The translations under genes were made by a program, and so were the position numbers. Below are positions 18,773 through 28,812 of a DNA stretch of 64,000 nucleotides, one piece after another (position 1 is the stretch's first letter; each line of letters starts with the position of its first letter). The stretch comes from Strigamia acuminata (Eukaryota; Arthropoda; Chilopoda; Geophilomorpha; Linotaeniidae). The stretch is from the NCBI GenBank assembly GCA_949358305.1, contig OX442315.1, forward strand, positions 992,001 through 1,056,000. Direction: 5' to 3'. A model generated the notes under the pieces. That model was not told where the DNA came from, did not search any database, and was given only the letters and a program-made list of their open reading frames with translations.

Positions 18773-21700
18773 ATGTTAACAATCAAGTTCAATGACAAAA
18801 AATTCATCGGTTTATTGGATTCGGGAGCCGACCGGTCCTTCATCTCTTCGGATCTATACGAGTCTTTGGACAAAAAGCAACGCGACAAACTACGGGGAAT
18901 AAGCGAAAATGTGGCCGTAAAAACCGCTGCTGGAGAAGTACGTCCAGTAGGGGTACTAACAACAAAAGTCATATGGGAGGGCGGCGTAATAACCCATCCT
19001 TTCATCGTTTTACCAACCTACGACACGGTCCTACTCTTGGGTATGGACATCATGGCCATAATGGAGATCCAGCCCAACCCCATAACGAGGTCCTGGAACT
19101 ATATCGACCAACGCGAGGACCCCCGACTAATGACGGTACCTACCGAACTCCTGGATTCAAACGACGAAGAGGACGAATGGAAAGGCGGAAATTTGAAGCA
19201 ATTCGTACAAGATTACGATTTCAAATCTTTTAACGCCCGACTCCAAGAAGGAAATTTGGCTCACAATTTGGCCATGGACGCGAACCTAGGAGAAACCCAG
19301 ACTAAATTACTTGAAGAAATGCTACAAAAACATCGAAAAATCCTGACTAAAGAACCGGGAAAGACAGATTACGTAAAACACGAAATAGAATTAAGTACGG
19401 ATAAGCCAGTACGAGTTCCATTCAAGGGCATGAACCCCCAAAAACGCGAAATCGTCAAGACGATCTGTCAAGACTTACTGGACAAGGGGATAGTGTCCGA
19501 GGCACTAGGAGAATACGCGATGAGAATCGTGCTCGTCATGCGTGCAGGATCGGAACCCAGACTGTGTATCGATTATCGACCTCTAAACGCCATTACCGTT
19601 ATCGACCCCGTCCAGATGCCATCAATCGAAGCTATTCTTCGAGAATTAGCCCCATTTAATTGGGTAACAACGATGGATCTGTCGAAAGGATATTGGCAGG
19701 TCGAACTCCGTGCCGAAGACAAAGAAAAAACCGCTTTCTGGTCCCCGATGGGCAGATTAATGTTTAATGTCATGCCATTTGGCCTAGTGAATGCCCCGGC
19801 AACTTTTCAACGATTAATCGAGAAAGTCTTGGGCGACGCGCTACATAAATACGCCTGGGCTTATCTGGACGATATTATTATTGTTTCCCAAACTTTTGAC
19901 GAACACCTCGGACATATCGACGAAGTAATACGTCGTTTAGCAAAAGCCGGACTCCACGTACACCCCGGAAAGAGCCAGTTTTGCCGAAAAGAACTTGCGT
20001 TTCTTGGATACAAAGTTGGAGTCAATGGCTTATCCATAGATCCAAAGAAAGTACGAGCAATCACCGAATTTCCAGCACCTACGGACGTGAAAGGGGTACA
20101 ACGTTTTTTAGGAATGGTAAATTTCTTCGGCCGACTCCTGCCACATTTAGCGGAAGTCGCGGCCCCAATCACTGATCTTTTAAAGACTGTCCAGAAAATA
20201 AATCCAAAAGAGGACCCGCCGAAAGACCCCGAAATCAAATTTAACTGGACCAGCCATTGCGAAGCAGCGTTTGACAAAATCAAACAAATGCTAATCGACA
20301 CCAAAACCATCCCTCTTCCAGACTTGAATCGCGAATTTATCTTACATACGGATGCAAGTAAAATCGGATTGGGGGCTGCGTTAATGCAGATGCACGAAAT
20401 CGACGGTACCCAACAAGAAGTACCCACAATCTTCATCAGCCGGAAGATTCAAGCCGCCGAGAAAAATTACTCAGCAACCGAGCTCGAATGCTTAGCAATC
20501 GTATGGGCAGTCCGAAAATTCAGGCCTTACCTCGAATTCACAAAATTTACCGTCCAGACTGACCATCAAGCACTGAGGTGGTTCATGGGCCTTAAAGAAC
20601 CGTCGGGTCGAATGGCTCGATGGCAATTAGAACTCATGGCTTACGACTTACAAATCGAATATAAACCAGGGAAATACAACACAGTCGCCGACGCACTCTC
20701 TAGAGCTCCCGCCTCAGAACCCGACGAGCCAGACGACGACGGTGACGACGATTCTCGGATAGCTTACTGTCCCACCCCGATCAGGAAGTGGGAATTCAGA
20801 AAACAGAATGAACTGCCAAAAGAAAAGTTAGAATCTTCCGATGAAAAATACGTCGGATATTGGATGAGGGCATATCAATCGGCAAAAGATGCCAGACCAA
20901 ATTACGACTTATCCATCGAACCCAGAATCTCGGATAAATTTGTGCGAGCTTTCGTTGCACACGTGAGTAAAGGCACGAACTGTGTCCCACCTACTCGCGA
21001 GGAACTCATCGAAGCTCAGAAGAACGACACCGCCTTCTGTAAAAGGTTCTATGACTACTTGACCAACGAGACTTTCCCCAGCGACGTCTACAGCGAAGAA
21101 TCCAGAGAAGAATTCAAAATTAAGGCATCCGCTTATCTGATAGACGATGGCCTACTTTTAAAGTACCATCCAAACTTTCGGGACGACTTGACAGAGTCAG
21201 GGAGTTCAATTAAAGTCGTAATTCCGAGAAAGGTTCGAACACAAATTCTGTGGATGGTACACGGCCACCCTCTAGCCGGACATGCCGGCGTGGCCAGGAC
21301 TCTCTATCGAGCCAGTCAACTGTACTATTGGCCTGAAATGAGAAGGGACATCGTTCGATTTATACGACACTGTCCACGATGCCAAGCCTGCAAGCCTCGA
21401 AATAAGGCTAACTACGAGAATTTATCACTTGGACCGTTCGCCCCCTTTGATTGTTGGAGCGTAGACCTTATGGGTCCTAAGATAACAAGTGCAAATAGCC
21501 ACAAATACATACTCGTGATCATGGATGTCGCAACTGGATGGCCAGAATTGTATCCGATGGCCCACCCGACTAAGCAGAAAATAATCCAATGTCTTTACGA
21601 AGTCGCGTTACATTTTGGTTTCCCGCGGAAATTAATTTCCGATAATGGCCCACAGTTCGCATCAAGGTTGTACAAGGACTTCTGCAATCAATTCGACATT

Positions 21701-22633
21701 CAACCATCATTTACTTCAACGTATAACCCACGGGCTAATCCCGTGGAGCGCCTCAACCGTGACATAAAATATGCGCTTGCTATTTTCACAGACGTACATT
21801 CCAAGTGGGACGAATTCCTTAAAGAAATAGCATTTAGCATCCGAACGACCATTTCGAGAAACCGCGGCTTTTCCCCGGCTTATCTCAACTTCGCTCGAGA
21901 GCTACGAGTGCCCTGGGATCCACGCATCCCAGAAGGAATTCGAAAAGTCGATCCAAAAAATCCTCACATCTACGTACATCAACTAGAACAAGCGATTTCG
22001 GCAACCTACCAACATATGATGTCACATGTGTTTGACATGCGCGAACGAGTGAAAAAGTCTGAAAAGAACACACAATTTTGTAATTTTAAAATCAACGATC
22101 TCGTATGGAAGGACACTCACATTTTATCCAGTGCAGATAAAGGGATTCATGCCGGCTTAGCCGACAAACGAGACGGCCCATACGTAATTACCAAAGCCCA
22201 CGGCGGGAACGCATTTTCTCTGCAACGTTTGGCCGATAATGTAAATTTTCGATCAATCCACGCTCGGGAACTGACGCCTTACTTGCCGGAATTTCCACAA
22301 GAAGAATGGGCCGAGGACCAAACGCAGCCATCTCCATCGCCCACAATACGAGATATGTTCGACGACATCGCCACTGTTTCAGACTTGAACGAAAATACGA
22401 CTCACGTAACTCCAGACAGCGCCGAACTAACTAGCGCCCCAGATGGAAATTTAGGAGGGGAGGAAGCAGCAGTTAACGAAGAAACTCCTAAAACTCCTGA
22501 AAAAGAAAAAGAGATTACTAAAAAATCCACACGATCGAGAAGTAAAATACCGAAACCTATAATACGACAAAGTACAAGAAAAAAGGTACCAAACCCGTTT
22601 ATAAAGGACGGTAAAATCGCCGGGAGGACATGA
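18773..22633 (+). CDS. pol: Gyp-D Pol: protease, RT, RNase H, integrase
   Basis: 1286 codons from the first ATG; translation probably enters by -1 frameshift at 18323-18329. Aspartic protease: LLDSGADRSF, Asp16. Reverse transcriptase: LCIDYRPLNAIT, MPFGLVNAPATFQ and the catalytic YLDD at 364-367. RNase H: HTDASKIGLGAAL, Asp527. Integrase: zinc domain His832/His837 with Cys867 and Cys870, then Asp898 (SVDLMGP), Asp957 (ISDNGPQF) and Glu992 (NPVERLNR). A C-terminal RDGPYVIT segment resembles the GPY/F module of chromovirus and gypsy integrases. The sequence is closest by eye to Gyp-B pol in this window. All catalytic residues are present. Confidence 0.96.
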   Translation: MLTIKFNDKKFIGLLDSGADRSFISSDLYESLDKKQRDKLRGISENVAVKTAAGEVRPVGVLTTKVIWEGGVITHPFIVLPTYDTVLLLGMDIMAIMEIQPNPITRSWNYIDQREDPRLMTVPTELLDSNDEEDEWKGGNLKQFVQDYDFKSFNARLQEGNLAHNLAMDANLGETQTKLLEEMLQKHRKILTKEPGKTDYVKHEIELSTDKPVRVPFKGMNPQKREIVKTICQDLLDKGIVSEALGEYAMRIVLVMRAGSEPRLCIDYRPLNAITVIDPVQMPSIEAILRELAPFNWVTTMDLSKGYWQVELRAEDKEKTAFWSPMGRLMFNVMPFGLVNAPATFQRLIEKVLGDALHKYAWAYLDDIIIVSQTFDEHLGHIDEVIRRLAKAGLHVHPGKSQFCRKELAFLGYKVGVNGLSIDPKKVRAITEFPAPTDVKGVQRFLGMVNFFGRLLPHLAEVAAPITDLLKTVQKINPKEDPPKDPEIKFNWTSHCEAAFDKIKQMLIDTKTIPLPDLNREFILHTDASKIGLGAALMQMHEIDGTQQEVPTIFISRKIQAAEKNYSATELECLAIVWAVRKFRPYLEFTKFTVQTDHQALRWFMGLKEPSGRMARWQLELMAYDLQIEYKPGKYNTVADALSRAPASEPDEPDDDGDDDSRIAYCPTPIRKWEFRKQNELPKEKLESSDEKYVGYWMRAYQSAKDARPNYDLSIEPRISDKFVRAFVAHVSKGTNCVPPTREELIEAQKNDTAFCKRFYDYLTNETFPSDVYSEESREEFKIKASAYLIDDGLLLKYHPNFRDDLTESGSSIKVVIPRKVRTQILWMVHGHPLAGHAGVARTLYRASQLYYWPEMRRDIVRFIRHCPRCQACKPRNKANYENLSLGPFAPFDCWSVDLMGPKITSANSHKYILVIMDVATGWPELYPMAHPTKQKIIQCLYEVALHFGFPRKLISDNGPQFASRLYKDFCNQFDIQPSFTSTYNPRANPVERLNRDIKYALAIFTDVHSKWDEFLKEIAFSIRTTISRNRGFSPAYLNFARELRVPWDPRIPEGIRKVDPKNPHIYVHQLEQAISATYQHMMSHVFDMRERVKKSEKNTQFCNFKINDLVWKDTHILSSADKGIHAGLADKRDGPYVITKAHGGNAFSLQRLADNVNFRSIHARELTPYLPEFPQEEWAEDQTQPSPSPTIRDMFDDIATVSDLNENTTHVTPDSAELTSAPDGNLGGEEAAVNEETPKTPEKEKEITKKSTRSRSKIPKPIIRQSTRKKVPNPFIKDGKIAGRT

Positions 22634-22882
22634 TAAAGCAACAAAATCCAAAATGGTTGGCATAACCAATCAAAAGCGACAAAACAATATGACGTAATTA
22701 CCCCGACCTCCTAGGGACAAAAACAATCACAAGGAGACTCCAACAATCAACTACGTATTACAGACGAAAGCCAATCAAGATACTTAACCTCGACTACCCT
22801 TTCAACTTTGCACTCCGCGTTCTGTCACGACGACAACAGGTACTTGACAAGAAAAAATCGCAACCAACAAATTAAAATCAAA

Positions 22883-23026
22883 ATGCGAAGAAACTGGAAG
22901 CAATCACCCGACAACGAAGAGGAAGAAATGGATCGAGACCCAAGCGAAGACGAATGGAACGATCCCGCAAGATGGGACGAGGTCGAACCGGAAGAAAATC
23001 GGGAAAAGCCCGATGGTAACGAAAAG
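22883..23026 (+). CDS. Gyp-D third ORF, proposed first exon
   Basis: 48 codons from ATG 22883: Arg/Trp start, then a Glu/Asp-rich stretch, in a larger open frame ending at 23062. The main third ORF has no ATG near its start. Splicing after AAG at 23026 (donor GTAAAA) to 23248 (acceptor TTCCTCAG) joins two phase-0 ends and gives the long ORF an ATG. The intron would be 221 bp with GT...AG ends. This is inferred from sequence only. Confidence 0.5.
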
Positions 23027-23247
23027 GTAAAAAATTTAACAAAGAATTTAATTCGCGGCTAAACCACGAAAAACACGTGAAACAATATTCATAAAAGAAA
23101 ACATCTTTATGTCAACAAACGAAAAATTACACGAGCCATTATTTAAAATTTCAACACGTGTAAAAAGCACATGGTCGACCATGGCGCCATCTTGAATCCA
23201 AATTCGGAATTTAACAAAAATCTAATTTTTATGTATTCATTCCTCAG
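23027..23247 (+). other. Proposed intron of the Gyp-D third ORF
   Basis: GT-AG segment of 221 bp, AT-rich relative to its flanks, with stops in the reading frame. The acceptor is preceded by a pyrimidine-rich TTCATTCCTCAG. Confidence 0.45.
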
Positions 23248-25818
23248 CCGGAACACCAACTTACGTGGGGACCCATCGATCCGCAAAACGTGTCTTCGGG
23301 TACACTCTGGAGAAGCGAAATTCCGACCCCATTTCGAAGAGCGTTAGAGGACGACGTAGACACCGGACCATGGAAAATTCGGCTCACTTCATCCCGAGCC
23401 CGATCGCGATTTTGGGCAAGTCAGGAGACTTTAATACACTACTTCCCAGAAAAGATGCGTGACGCACTGAGGACGGAAATTCCAGAACGCGACGACGCAC
23501 CAGCACCACTCCCAAACAAGTTTTTGGAAAAGGACTATCCAAGCGAACCCGAAGAGTGGGCTGTCCTCGAGAAGTGGCAAAACGCCGCCACAGACGAAGA
23601 GCGCCGACAAATACACAGAGACTATTACAACGAAGTCAGACGGACGGCGTATCGAGATCTCTTCAAAATACTGAAACCCGCAGGGTATTCGACAGACGAG
23701 ATAAAAACTTGGTTAAGCCAGGTTCGAGGAGAAAGACCAGACGTTCCCAACTGGCGACCCGAACACGGATTCATCACCTCACAGAAAGCAATGCACCAGC
23801 TCCACTACCTGGGCATCTTTGGGCGCAAGCGACAAAAAGCGGAGAAGCGACTCTCGAGCGAGTTGTTAAATAACGCACACGACAACAAACGACGACGCCT
23901 GGATCAGCCAAGCACGTCGTACAACACGCAAGATCGATCGCAGTCACATCCTCGAGTTTATTACCGACACGCTCGAGAACCCTCACCGCGACGAGAACCC
24001 AGAGTCGAGAGACCACGAGCAGTTGAGACATACCGCTACTCCAGAAACCGACCGAACCAACGCGGATGCCTCAGATTGTCAAGGCCACGAGCGGAAACAT
24101 GGGGACGCTTTGAGAGATCGCGAGAAGTCGATGAGGTAGAGACTTTGCAAGTGGAAGTTCGACAAGAAGTGCCGATAACGATCGAACACGAACAATCGGT
24201 AGAGCCGATGATCGTACCCGAACAAGAAAAACTTTACACCGAAGCCGATATGGTAGCAGCCGTCCTGAAAGTCAAGAACGAACAGGCGAAACCCGTCTAT
24301 CGGCCGACCAAATCAATCGAGATGAGTGTAACGTCGGTACCAAGCGCATTCATCAAGGCGCCAGCCAAACCAGTTAGTAGCGTACCTTCTAGTCTGCCCA
24401 GCGCATTCCGAAAGACTGTGATTATCGGAACCCCAGCATCGCTGAGTCCCTTTGAGCAACTCAAACGACGACAAGATCGTTTTGGACCCATTTTCCCGGC
24501 CGTACCAGAAGAAACGCGAAGCGAAATTTCCACGTCGAGAACACCGATTGTTTGGGATGAGCCCGAACCCGACATTCAACGAGTTTTATTTAATTCAAAG
24601 CAAGTAGCCGTAGCTCAAGCCGAAAAGAACGACCAAACGCCTTCAAAACCAACTTCCAGTAGCCAGTCGTCGGAGGTTCGAGCCACAATCCAGTTCGACC
24701 CAACGCCATACGATTTACAGTCGTTTCTCGACACAACCACGATCGAGCAAGCGAAAGAGATGGTGTCCGACATTGACGAATATCAAGCCAGGACCATGCA
24801 GATTGCGATAACGAACATCCAAAGTGCGGCCATCGAGTTCATCAAGAGCCCCGGACGAGATCATCCGTCACGAACAGCGCGCACAACAGTCGTGCTCACA
24901 GACATGATGTCGCTCGTATTGGCCGCGTCCACATTTAGAAACGCCCGTGTAGCATTGGCAGCCTGGGCAGTCGTCGCTCATGAAAGCTTTCTGTTGCCTC
25001 CCGCTCTCATCGAGCGATGGCTAAAGTTAGTCCCTTCCTGTATCCAGGTTCGCGCGCAGTTAGTTGCAGAGGACGTCGACCCGGAACAATCATATCAAGC
25101 GGTCCGAACTGTGGCTTTACCACAACGCGAACCAGCCGCATTAATCAACGAACCTCTTCCCGAGACTGCGGCGAGCCAGACAGCCCCGACGGCCACTCCA
25201 GAGGAGACGATAAAGTTCCCCGAAGGACTGGTTCCGATCGAAGGCGTGAAAGTAGTCGTCCGAAAGACGAAAACAAAACCGAAGATCCTGCGGCCCAAGA
25301 AAAAATTAGAGCCGAAACCTTTGCCTCCGATCGACGCACAACTCAAACACTACTACCCGAGTTTGACGATGACCCAGAAGACGAAGAACCAGATCAAGCG
25401 ATCGAGCGACCACGGCCACTCGCTCTACTTATGGATGGAGCGAACTCTAGAGGCGGGTCCAGGCGTCGATTTCATTCAGCACCAACGTCTGCTGCGAGCA
25501 CACCGCGCCCCGACGAATCCGGCCGAGGCCCAGAAGATCCACCATACCAATCAAGGCCTGGCCCCCTTCCTCTCGCGTATCTGGGTACATGAACGAGTCG
25601 GCGCCCCCTACGAACCAGTTGGCGGCCACGATCGATACTTCATCGGGGAGTTCGAAGACCCGAGCGATCGTTCATCACGTCTCACCTCGATTTTACCGAT
25701 CGCCGAACCAACGATTCCAGCAACTCCGGAGATGGCTAAACCACCTGTAACCGAAGAATTACCTCCACCTCCGCCTCCGGACGTTCCTCAGGGATCATCT
25801 GAAAAGGAAGCGAACTAA
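23248..25818 (+). CDS. Gyp-D third ORF (novel accessory protein), main exon
   Basis: 856 sense codons in one frame downstream of pol with no ATG start of its own. Visible parts: an N-terminal folded-looking region rich in Trp and Arg (PEEWAVLEKWQNAATDEERR); an Arg-rich basic region roughly at residues 195-290 with KRRR and SPRREPR; a helical region near residues 490-620 (TARTTVVLTDMMSLVLAA); and a Pro-rich C-terminus ending in PPPPPP. There is no signal peptide, transmembrane helix or furin site, so it does not look like env. Length and position match the third ORFs of Gyp-B and Gyp-E, but I see no sequence match to them. A role with RNA or chromatin is suggested only by the basic region. Function unknown. 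Confidence 0.75.
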   Translation, partial: PEHQLTWGPIDPQNVSSGTLWRSEIPTPFRRALEDDVDTGPWKIRLTSSRARSRFWASQETLIHYFPEKMRDALRTEIPERDDAPAPLPNKFLEKDYPSEPEEWAVLEKWQNAATDEERRQIHRDYYNEVRRTAYRDLFKILKPAGYSTDEIKTWLSQVRGERPDVPNWRPEHGFITSQKAMHQLHYLGIFGRKRQKAEKRLSSELLNNAHDNKRRRLDQPSTSYNTQDRSQSHPRVYYRHAREPSPRREPRVERPRAVETYRYSRNRPNQRGCLRLSRPRAETWGRFERSREVDEVETLQVEVRQEVPITIEHEQSVEPMIVPEQEKLYTEADMVAAVLKVKNEQAKPVYRPTKSIEMSVTSVPSAFIKAPAKPVSSVPSSLPSAFRKTVIIGTPASLSPFEQLKRRQDRFGPIFPAVPEETRSEISTSRTPIVWDEPEPDIQRVLFNSKQVAVAQAEKNDQTPSKPTSSSQSSEVRATIQFDPTPYDLQSFLDTTTIEQAKEMVSDIDEYQARTMQIAITNIQSAAIEFIKSPGRDHPSRTARTTVVLTDMMSLVLAASTFRNARVALAAWAVVAHESFLLPPALIERWLKLVPSCIQVRAQLVAEDVDPEQSYQAVRTVALPQREPAALINEPLPETAASQTAPTATPEETIKFPEGLVPIEGVKVVVRKTKTKPKILRPKKKLEPKPLPPIDAQLKHYYPSLTMTQKTKNQIKRSSDHGHSLYLWMERTLEAGPGVDFIQHQRLLRAHRAPTNPAEAQKIHHTNQGLAPFLSRIWVHERVGAPYEPVGGHDRYFIGEFEDPSDRSSRLTSILPIAEPTIPATPEMAKPPVTEELPPPPPPDVPQGSSEKEAN

Positions 25819-25879
25819 ATCTAACTTTGAGTCTTCGCAATGTTTGTTGTTTTATTGTAAATCCCCCAACAACATTGCT

Positions 25880-25891
25880 GAGGAGGGGACG
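25880..25891 (+). other. Gyp-D polypurine tract
   Basis: GAGGAGGGGACG immediately before the 3' LTR. Confidence 0.8.
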
Positions 25892-26501
25892 TGTGGTGAC
25901 CACGAGGTCACAAAAGTGTTTTAATTAATCATAACCTAATAAATAGTAATTTTAATATTGATAGTAAAATGATTGTCAGATTATTGCGGGAAAATTAGCT
26001 ATACTAGTTTTACCGTTTCTGCGAGACTGACGTGACAACGTCATAGATTTGCATAATTCCCCGAATTTATGCAAATACGTCATTTCCGGTCCAGCCACTA
26101 TTTAAACCCGTGTCTGACCGGAAACCCCCACTTTATAGATACCAGAGCAACATTAGCATCACCACCTCACCGTCAGGCCGTTTTACCGGATTGATAGAGG
26201 ATCGATGCCCGTTGCCAATTACATCTATAAATCAGAGTCACAGATATTATCGTAGCAATACTACGATCGTAATATCTCCCGAAGCGAAGCGTTTGCGAAC
26301 ACGTGTTTCGCCAGACGCCATTACCCTAGACAACAGTAGAAGCCACGTGTAAGACTGCCGTGCAGCAACAAATCGTATCCGCCAGCAAGGATCCGAGACC
26401 ACATTGTTAAGTATCATTATTGTATTATTACAAGTGTGAAATAAAGGGTGTTATTAGTAAGATATTGTGTAAGTTTATTTACCGGAATCAAGGTTACGAC
26501 A
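25892..26501 (+). repeat. Gyp-D 3' LTR
   Basis: 610 bp, matching 15094-15703 with no difference seen. Followed by TSD ACGT. Confidence 0.95.
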
Positions 26502-26505
26502 ACGT

Positions 26506-27377
26506 TAAACAATTACCTGGATCATGGTAATCCAACAGCGACAGCTGATTAATATTTACCCGGTGCTCAATCAAAGGATCCCGACATCGTAAGGCATGCT
26601 GGCGGATGGAAGTGTCAAAGCTTCCCGCGATTGTCCTTTTGACCGTCGTGACTGTCCCCGCCCCATCGTATACTCCGGGTTGGTAGCCCGTGAACAGTAT
26701 TCCAAATACTGTGCTAAACAAACTACTCAGGTATTGGTAATGCCGATCTGGTAGTCCCCCAGGAACTGTTTACCCAGTGGTTGGTACCACTGAAAGCAAC
26801 TTGACGCAGAAAACAAATACCCGGCGCCTGATCACGAGATCTTGTCGTCGTAAGGCATGCTGGCGGATGGAGTCTCAACAACTCCCGCGATGGTCCCCTC
26901 GACTGTCGTGACTGTCCCCGCCCATAGAATAACAATATAACAATTCATTTGTTATATTACCCTAATAATAATGTTTTGTTGATTTGAACACGGAATATTC
27001 TAATGAACATTCCCGACCAAATACGAAGGATTCTTCGTATTAATAGATATCCGAGCTGCGGGACCGAATACGTCTCCGTAGCGCTAACTGTGACGATGCC
27101 GCAAAGTCAGCCGCACCACTCGAACAGCATCGCCCGGAACCTCAACCAGTGTAGCCGCCGTTACACTTATCCAGAACCCCAACCCAGTTGTAATGTTAAT
27201 AAACATGTAATTATATCACACGAAAATCGTAAGTTATTATATTTGATCACATATTCGCGTTGTACAGACTTCCGTAGCTTATCTCGGTTAGGTTATTTCT
27301 AGTTGTAGAAATGTCTTGTTTAAACCGATTTATCTCTTATAATGGCTAATTATTCAGCCAAAAGTAGAATCGTCACA
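26506..27377 (+). repeat. Gyp-C 3' LTR, right portion, with two hairpin modules
   Basis: Continues the LTR broken at 15093 and ends AGTAGAATCGTCACA, as the Gyp-B LTR does. Two copies of a structured module (about 26585-26664 and 26845-26923) share CGTAAGGCATGCTGGCGGAT and GTCGTGACTGTCCCCGCCC. Their stems differ but still pair (GGAAG with CTTCC; GGAGT with ACTCC). Confidence 0.8.
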
Positions 27378-27379
27378 AA

Positions 27380-27592
27380 CTACAAACAACGATTTGCAAC
27401 GTCCTCTTCAACGCTCAGCACCACTGGTGGCGAGAAAGTTGAATTTCCGGTGATTTTGTGAACGTACACTGTTCTTTTCGACACTCCGTCGCCCTCCGTC
27501 CGAGCGATCCAGTCCGGGTCGTTGTAAACGTTCTGTGGCTCTCTCTTCGGCATTTTCCGTCTGAGCGATGCAGTTCGGGTTGATTTCAACAT
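27380..27592 (-). pseudogene. Short ORF with a WW-domain-like pattern
   Basis: 70 codons. Residues around DPDWIARTEGDG...VYVHKITGNSTFSPP keep the order Trp, Arg, Gly, Tyr-Val-His, Thr, Pro of WW domains, with Phe in place of the second Trp. No neighbouring exon is evident. It may be a fragment of a host gene, or chance. Confidence 0.25.
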
Positions 27593-27781
27593 TTTCCGTC
27601 GCGAATTCCTTCTACAATGCAGAGAAAGTGCTCTCGAACGTTTTGCAAGACACGTCGCACCAACCGATCACCGTCGACGGCTGCAATTCCAGTGTTAATT
27701 TGTTAATTTGTTTATTCCTGTATGTATTGTTTCTTACATAACAGAAATAAAACAAATTTCAGACATCAAATATTTTGAAGT
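27593..27781. other. Unassigned sequence before the minisatellite
   Basis: No ORF, repeat or RNA gene is seen in this stretch. Confidence 0.4.
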
Positions 27782-28073
27782 GGAATTGGGACGCGGCGGA
27801 ATTGGGGCTGGGGCGGAATTGGGGCTGGGGCGGAATTGGGGCTGGGGCGGAATTGGGACTGGGCTGAATTGGGATTGGGGCTGCATTGGTACTGGGGCGG
27901 AATTGGGACTGGGTGGAATTGAGACTGGGGCGGAATTGGGACTGGGGGAGAATTGGAACTGGGCGGAATTGGGACTGGGCGGAATTGGAACTGGGCAGAA
28001 TTGGGACTGGGGCGGAATTGGGAGGGGCGGAATTGGGAGGGGCGAAATTGGGACAAGCGGATTTGGATTGCAT
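27782..28073. repeat. G-rich minisatellite
   Basis: About 18 imperfect tandem units of 12-18 bp built on GCGGAATTGGGACTGGG. It translates in all frames without stops, so long frames here are not genes. The G-runs might allow quadruplex formation. Confidence 0.85.
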
Positions 28074-28252
28074 CAAGGCAGAATTGCAACCTTTTTTACC
28101 GAGAGGGGTGGTTTTGGAACCGGTGGAATTGGTTCTGGCAGAAATGAACCCCGTCCGTGAAAACGTTCATTTTGTGTGTTAACACCGGATTTGTGGGTAC
28201 TTAAACCCGGATTTTCGCATTCGCAAACGAAAGGAAAGTGTAACAACAAATA

Positions 28253-28339
28253 AGTGCGTTCATTCTTAGTAATTTTTCTTCCTTTTGCGAAAGTAACAAA
28301 AGGAAAGATTCTTCTTTCCTTTCGCAAATTGAACGCACC
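28253..28339. repeat. Small nested inverted repeat (hairpin)
   Basis: Outer arms GTGCGTTCA (28254-28262) and TGAACGCAC (28330-28338), inner arms TTTGCGAAAG (28284-28293) and CTTTCGCAAA (28319-28328). Possibly the remnant of a miniature element; no TSD was identified. Confidence 0.5.
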
Positions 28340-28345
28340 TAATGT

Positions 28346-28661
28346 AATATTCATAATTTGTAGATACTCCAGCCGCAGGTATTTTGATTAGAAATCACCT
28401 GTCTCAGGTTCCAGGTTTTATTGATTAATTTAAGTTATTTCGTTTTTTTGCCAGTTGTTGATGATAATAAAATTGTAATAAAATAATCATGTTGTGTTGA
28501 TCAAATAACACAATCGATTTATTGTTACGGATCTCCTTAATGGCGGATGTGGGTAGATCCGCAATTTAATCAAGGATGCAAGCTGTATGTGTCATAACAA
28601 CATAACAATAAATGATAACAAAGCAATAAATGATGATAATAATAGCTTATTAAATTAAACA
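28346..28661. other. AT-rich unassigned sequence
   Basis: No ORF of note and no retroelement similarity recognised. It lies next to the inverted-repeat peptide locus and may be host intergenic or flanking sequence. Confidence 0.4.
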
Positions 28662-28812
28662 ATGTAATAAAAATAGAAGCATGAGTAGATATGAAAGCTC
28701 ACTTGTCAGTTGGTCAATTTATTCATTCGAGAAGAGTTTGCTCATGTACAAGCACATAATCCTCGTCCTCGTTTTACTATTACTCGTTCAACGAGTGTTT
28801 GCCGCGTGTTGC
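28662..28812 (+). repeat. Left arm of inverted duplication (signal-peptide exon copy)
   Basis: About 150 bp matching the reverse complement of 29118-29268 at roughly 85-90% by eye, including the 5' flank (AATGTAATAA...) and the coding start. The loop between the arms is about 305 bp. Confidence 0.85.

Larger units (their letters stand above)
15094..26501 (+). mobile_element. Gyp-D: intact 11.4-kb Ty3/Gypsy element with a spliced third ORF
   Basis: 610-bp LTRs at 15094-15703 and 25892-26501 appear identical, flanked by TSD ACGT (15090-15093 and 26502-26505). PBS, gag, pol in the -1 frame, a third ORF and a PPT are all present without visible inactivating changes. The element interrupts the Gyp-C 3' LTR, whose sequence resumes directly after the TSD. 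It is young and plausibly autonomous. Confidence 0.95.
11412..27377 (+). mobile_element. Gyp-C: pol-less relative of Gyp-B, 3' LTR split by Gyp-D
   Basis: Homology to Gyp-B is visible in the leader (about 12100-12349), gag, the post-gag box, the post-pol box, a 3' region at 13881-13906 and the LTR. Pol and the third ORF are missing. No 5' LTR is seen; the Gyp-E LTR abuts at 11411, so Gyp-E may have inserted into Gyp-C. The 3' LTR ends TCGTCACA at 27377. Confidence 0.7.

Noticed and set aside
23290-25818. Gyp-D third ORF as an envelope gene
   Set aside because: No signal peptide, no furin site, no transmembrane anchor; strongly basic and Pro-rich instead.
27708-28182. Long Gly/Trp-rich and Pro/Asn/Ser-rich frames on both strands
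   Set aside because: They are translations of the minisatellite; a repeat lacking stops is open in several frames. No start context or homology.
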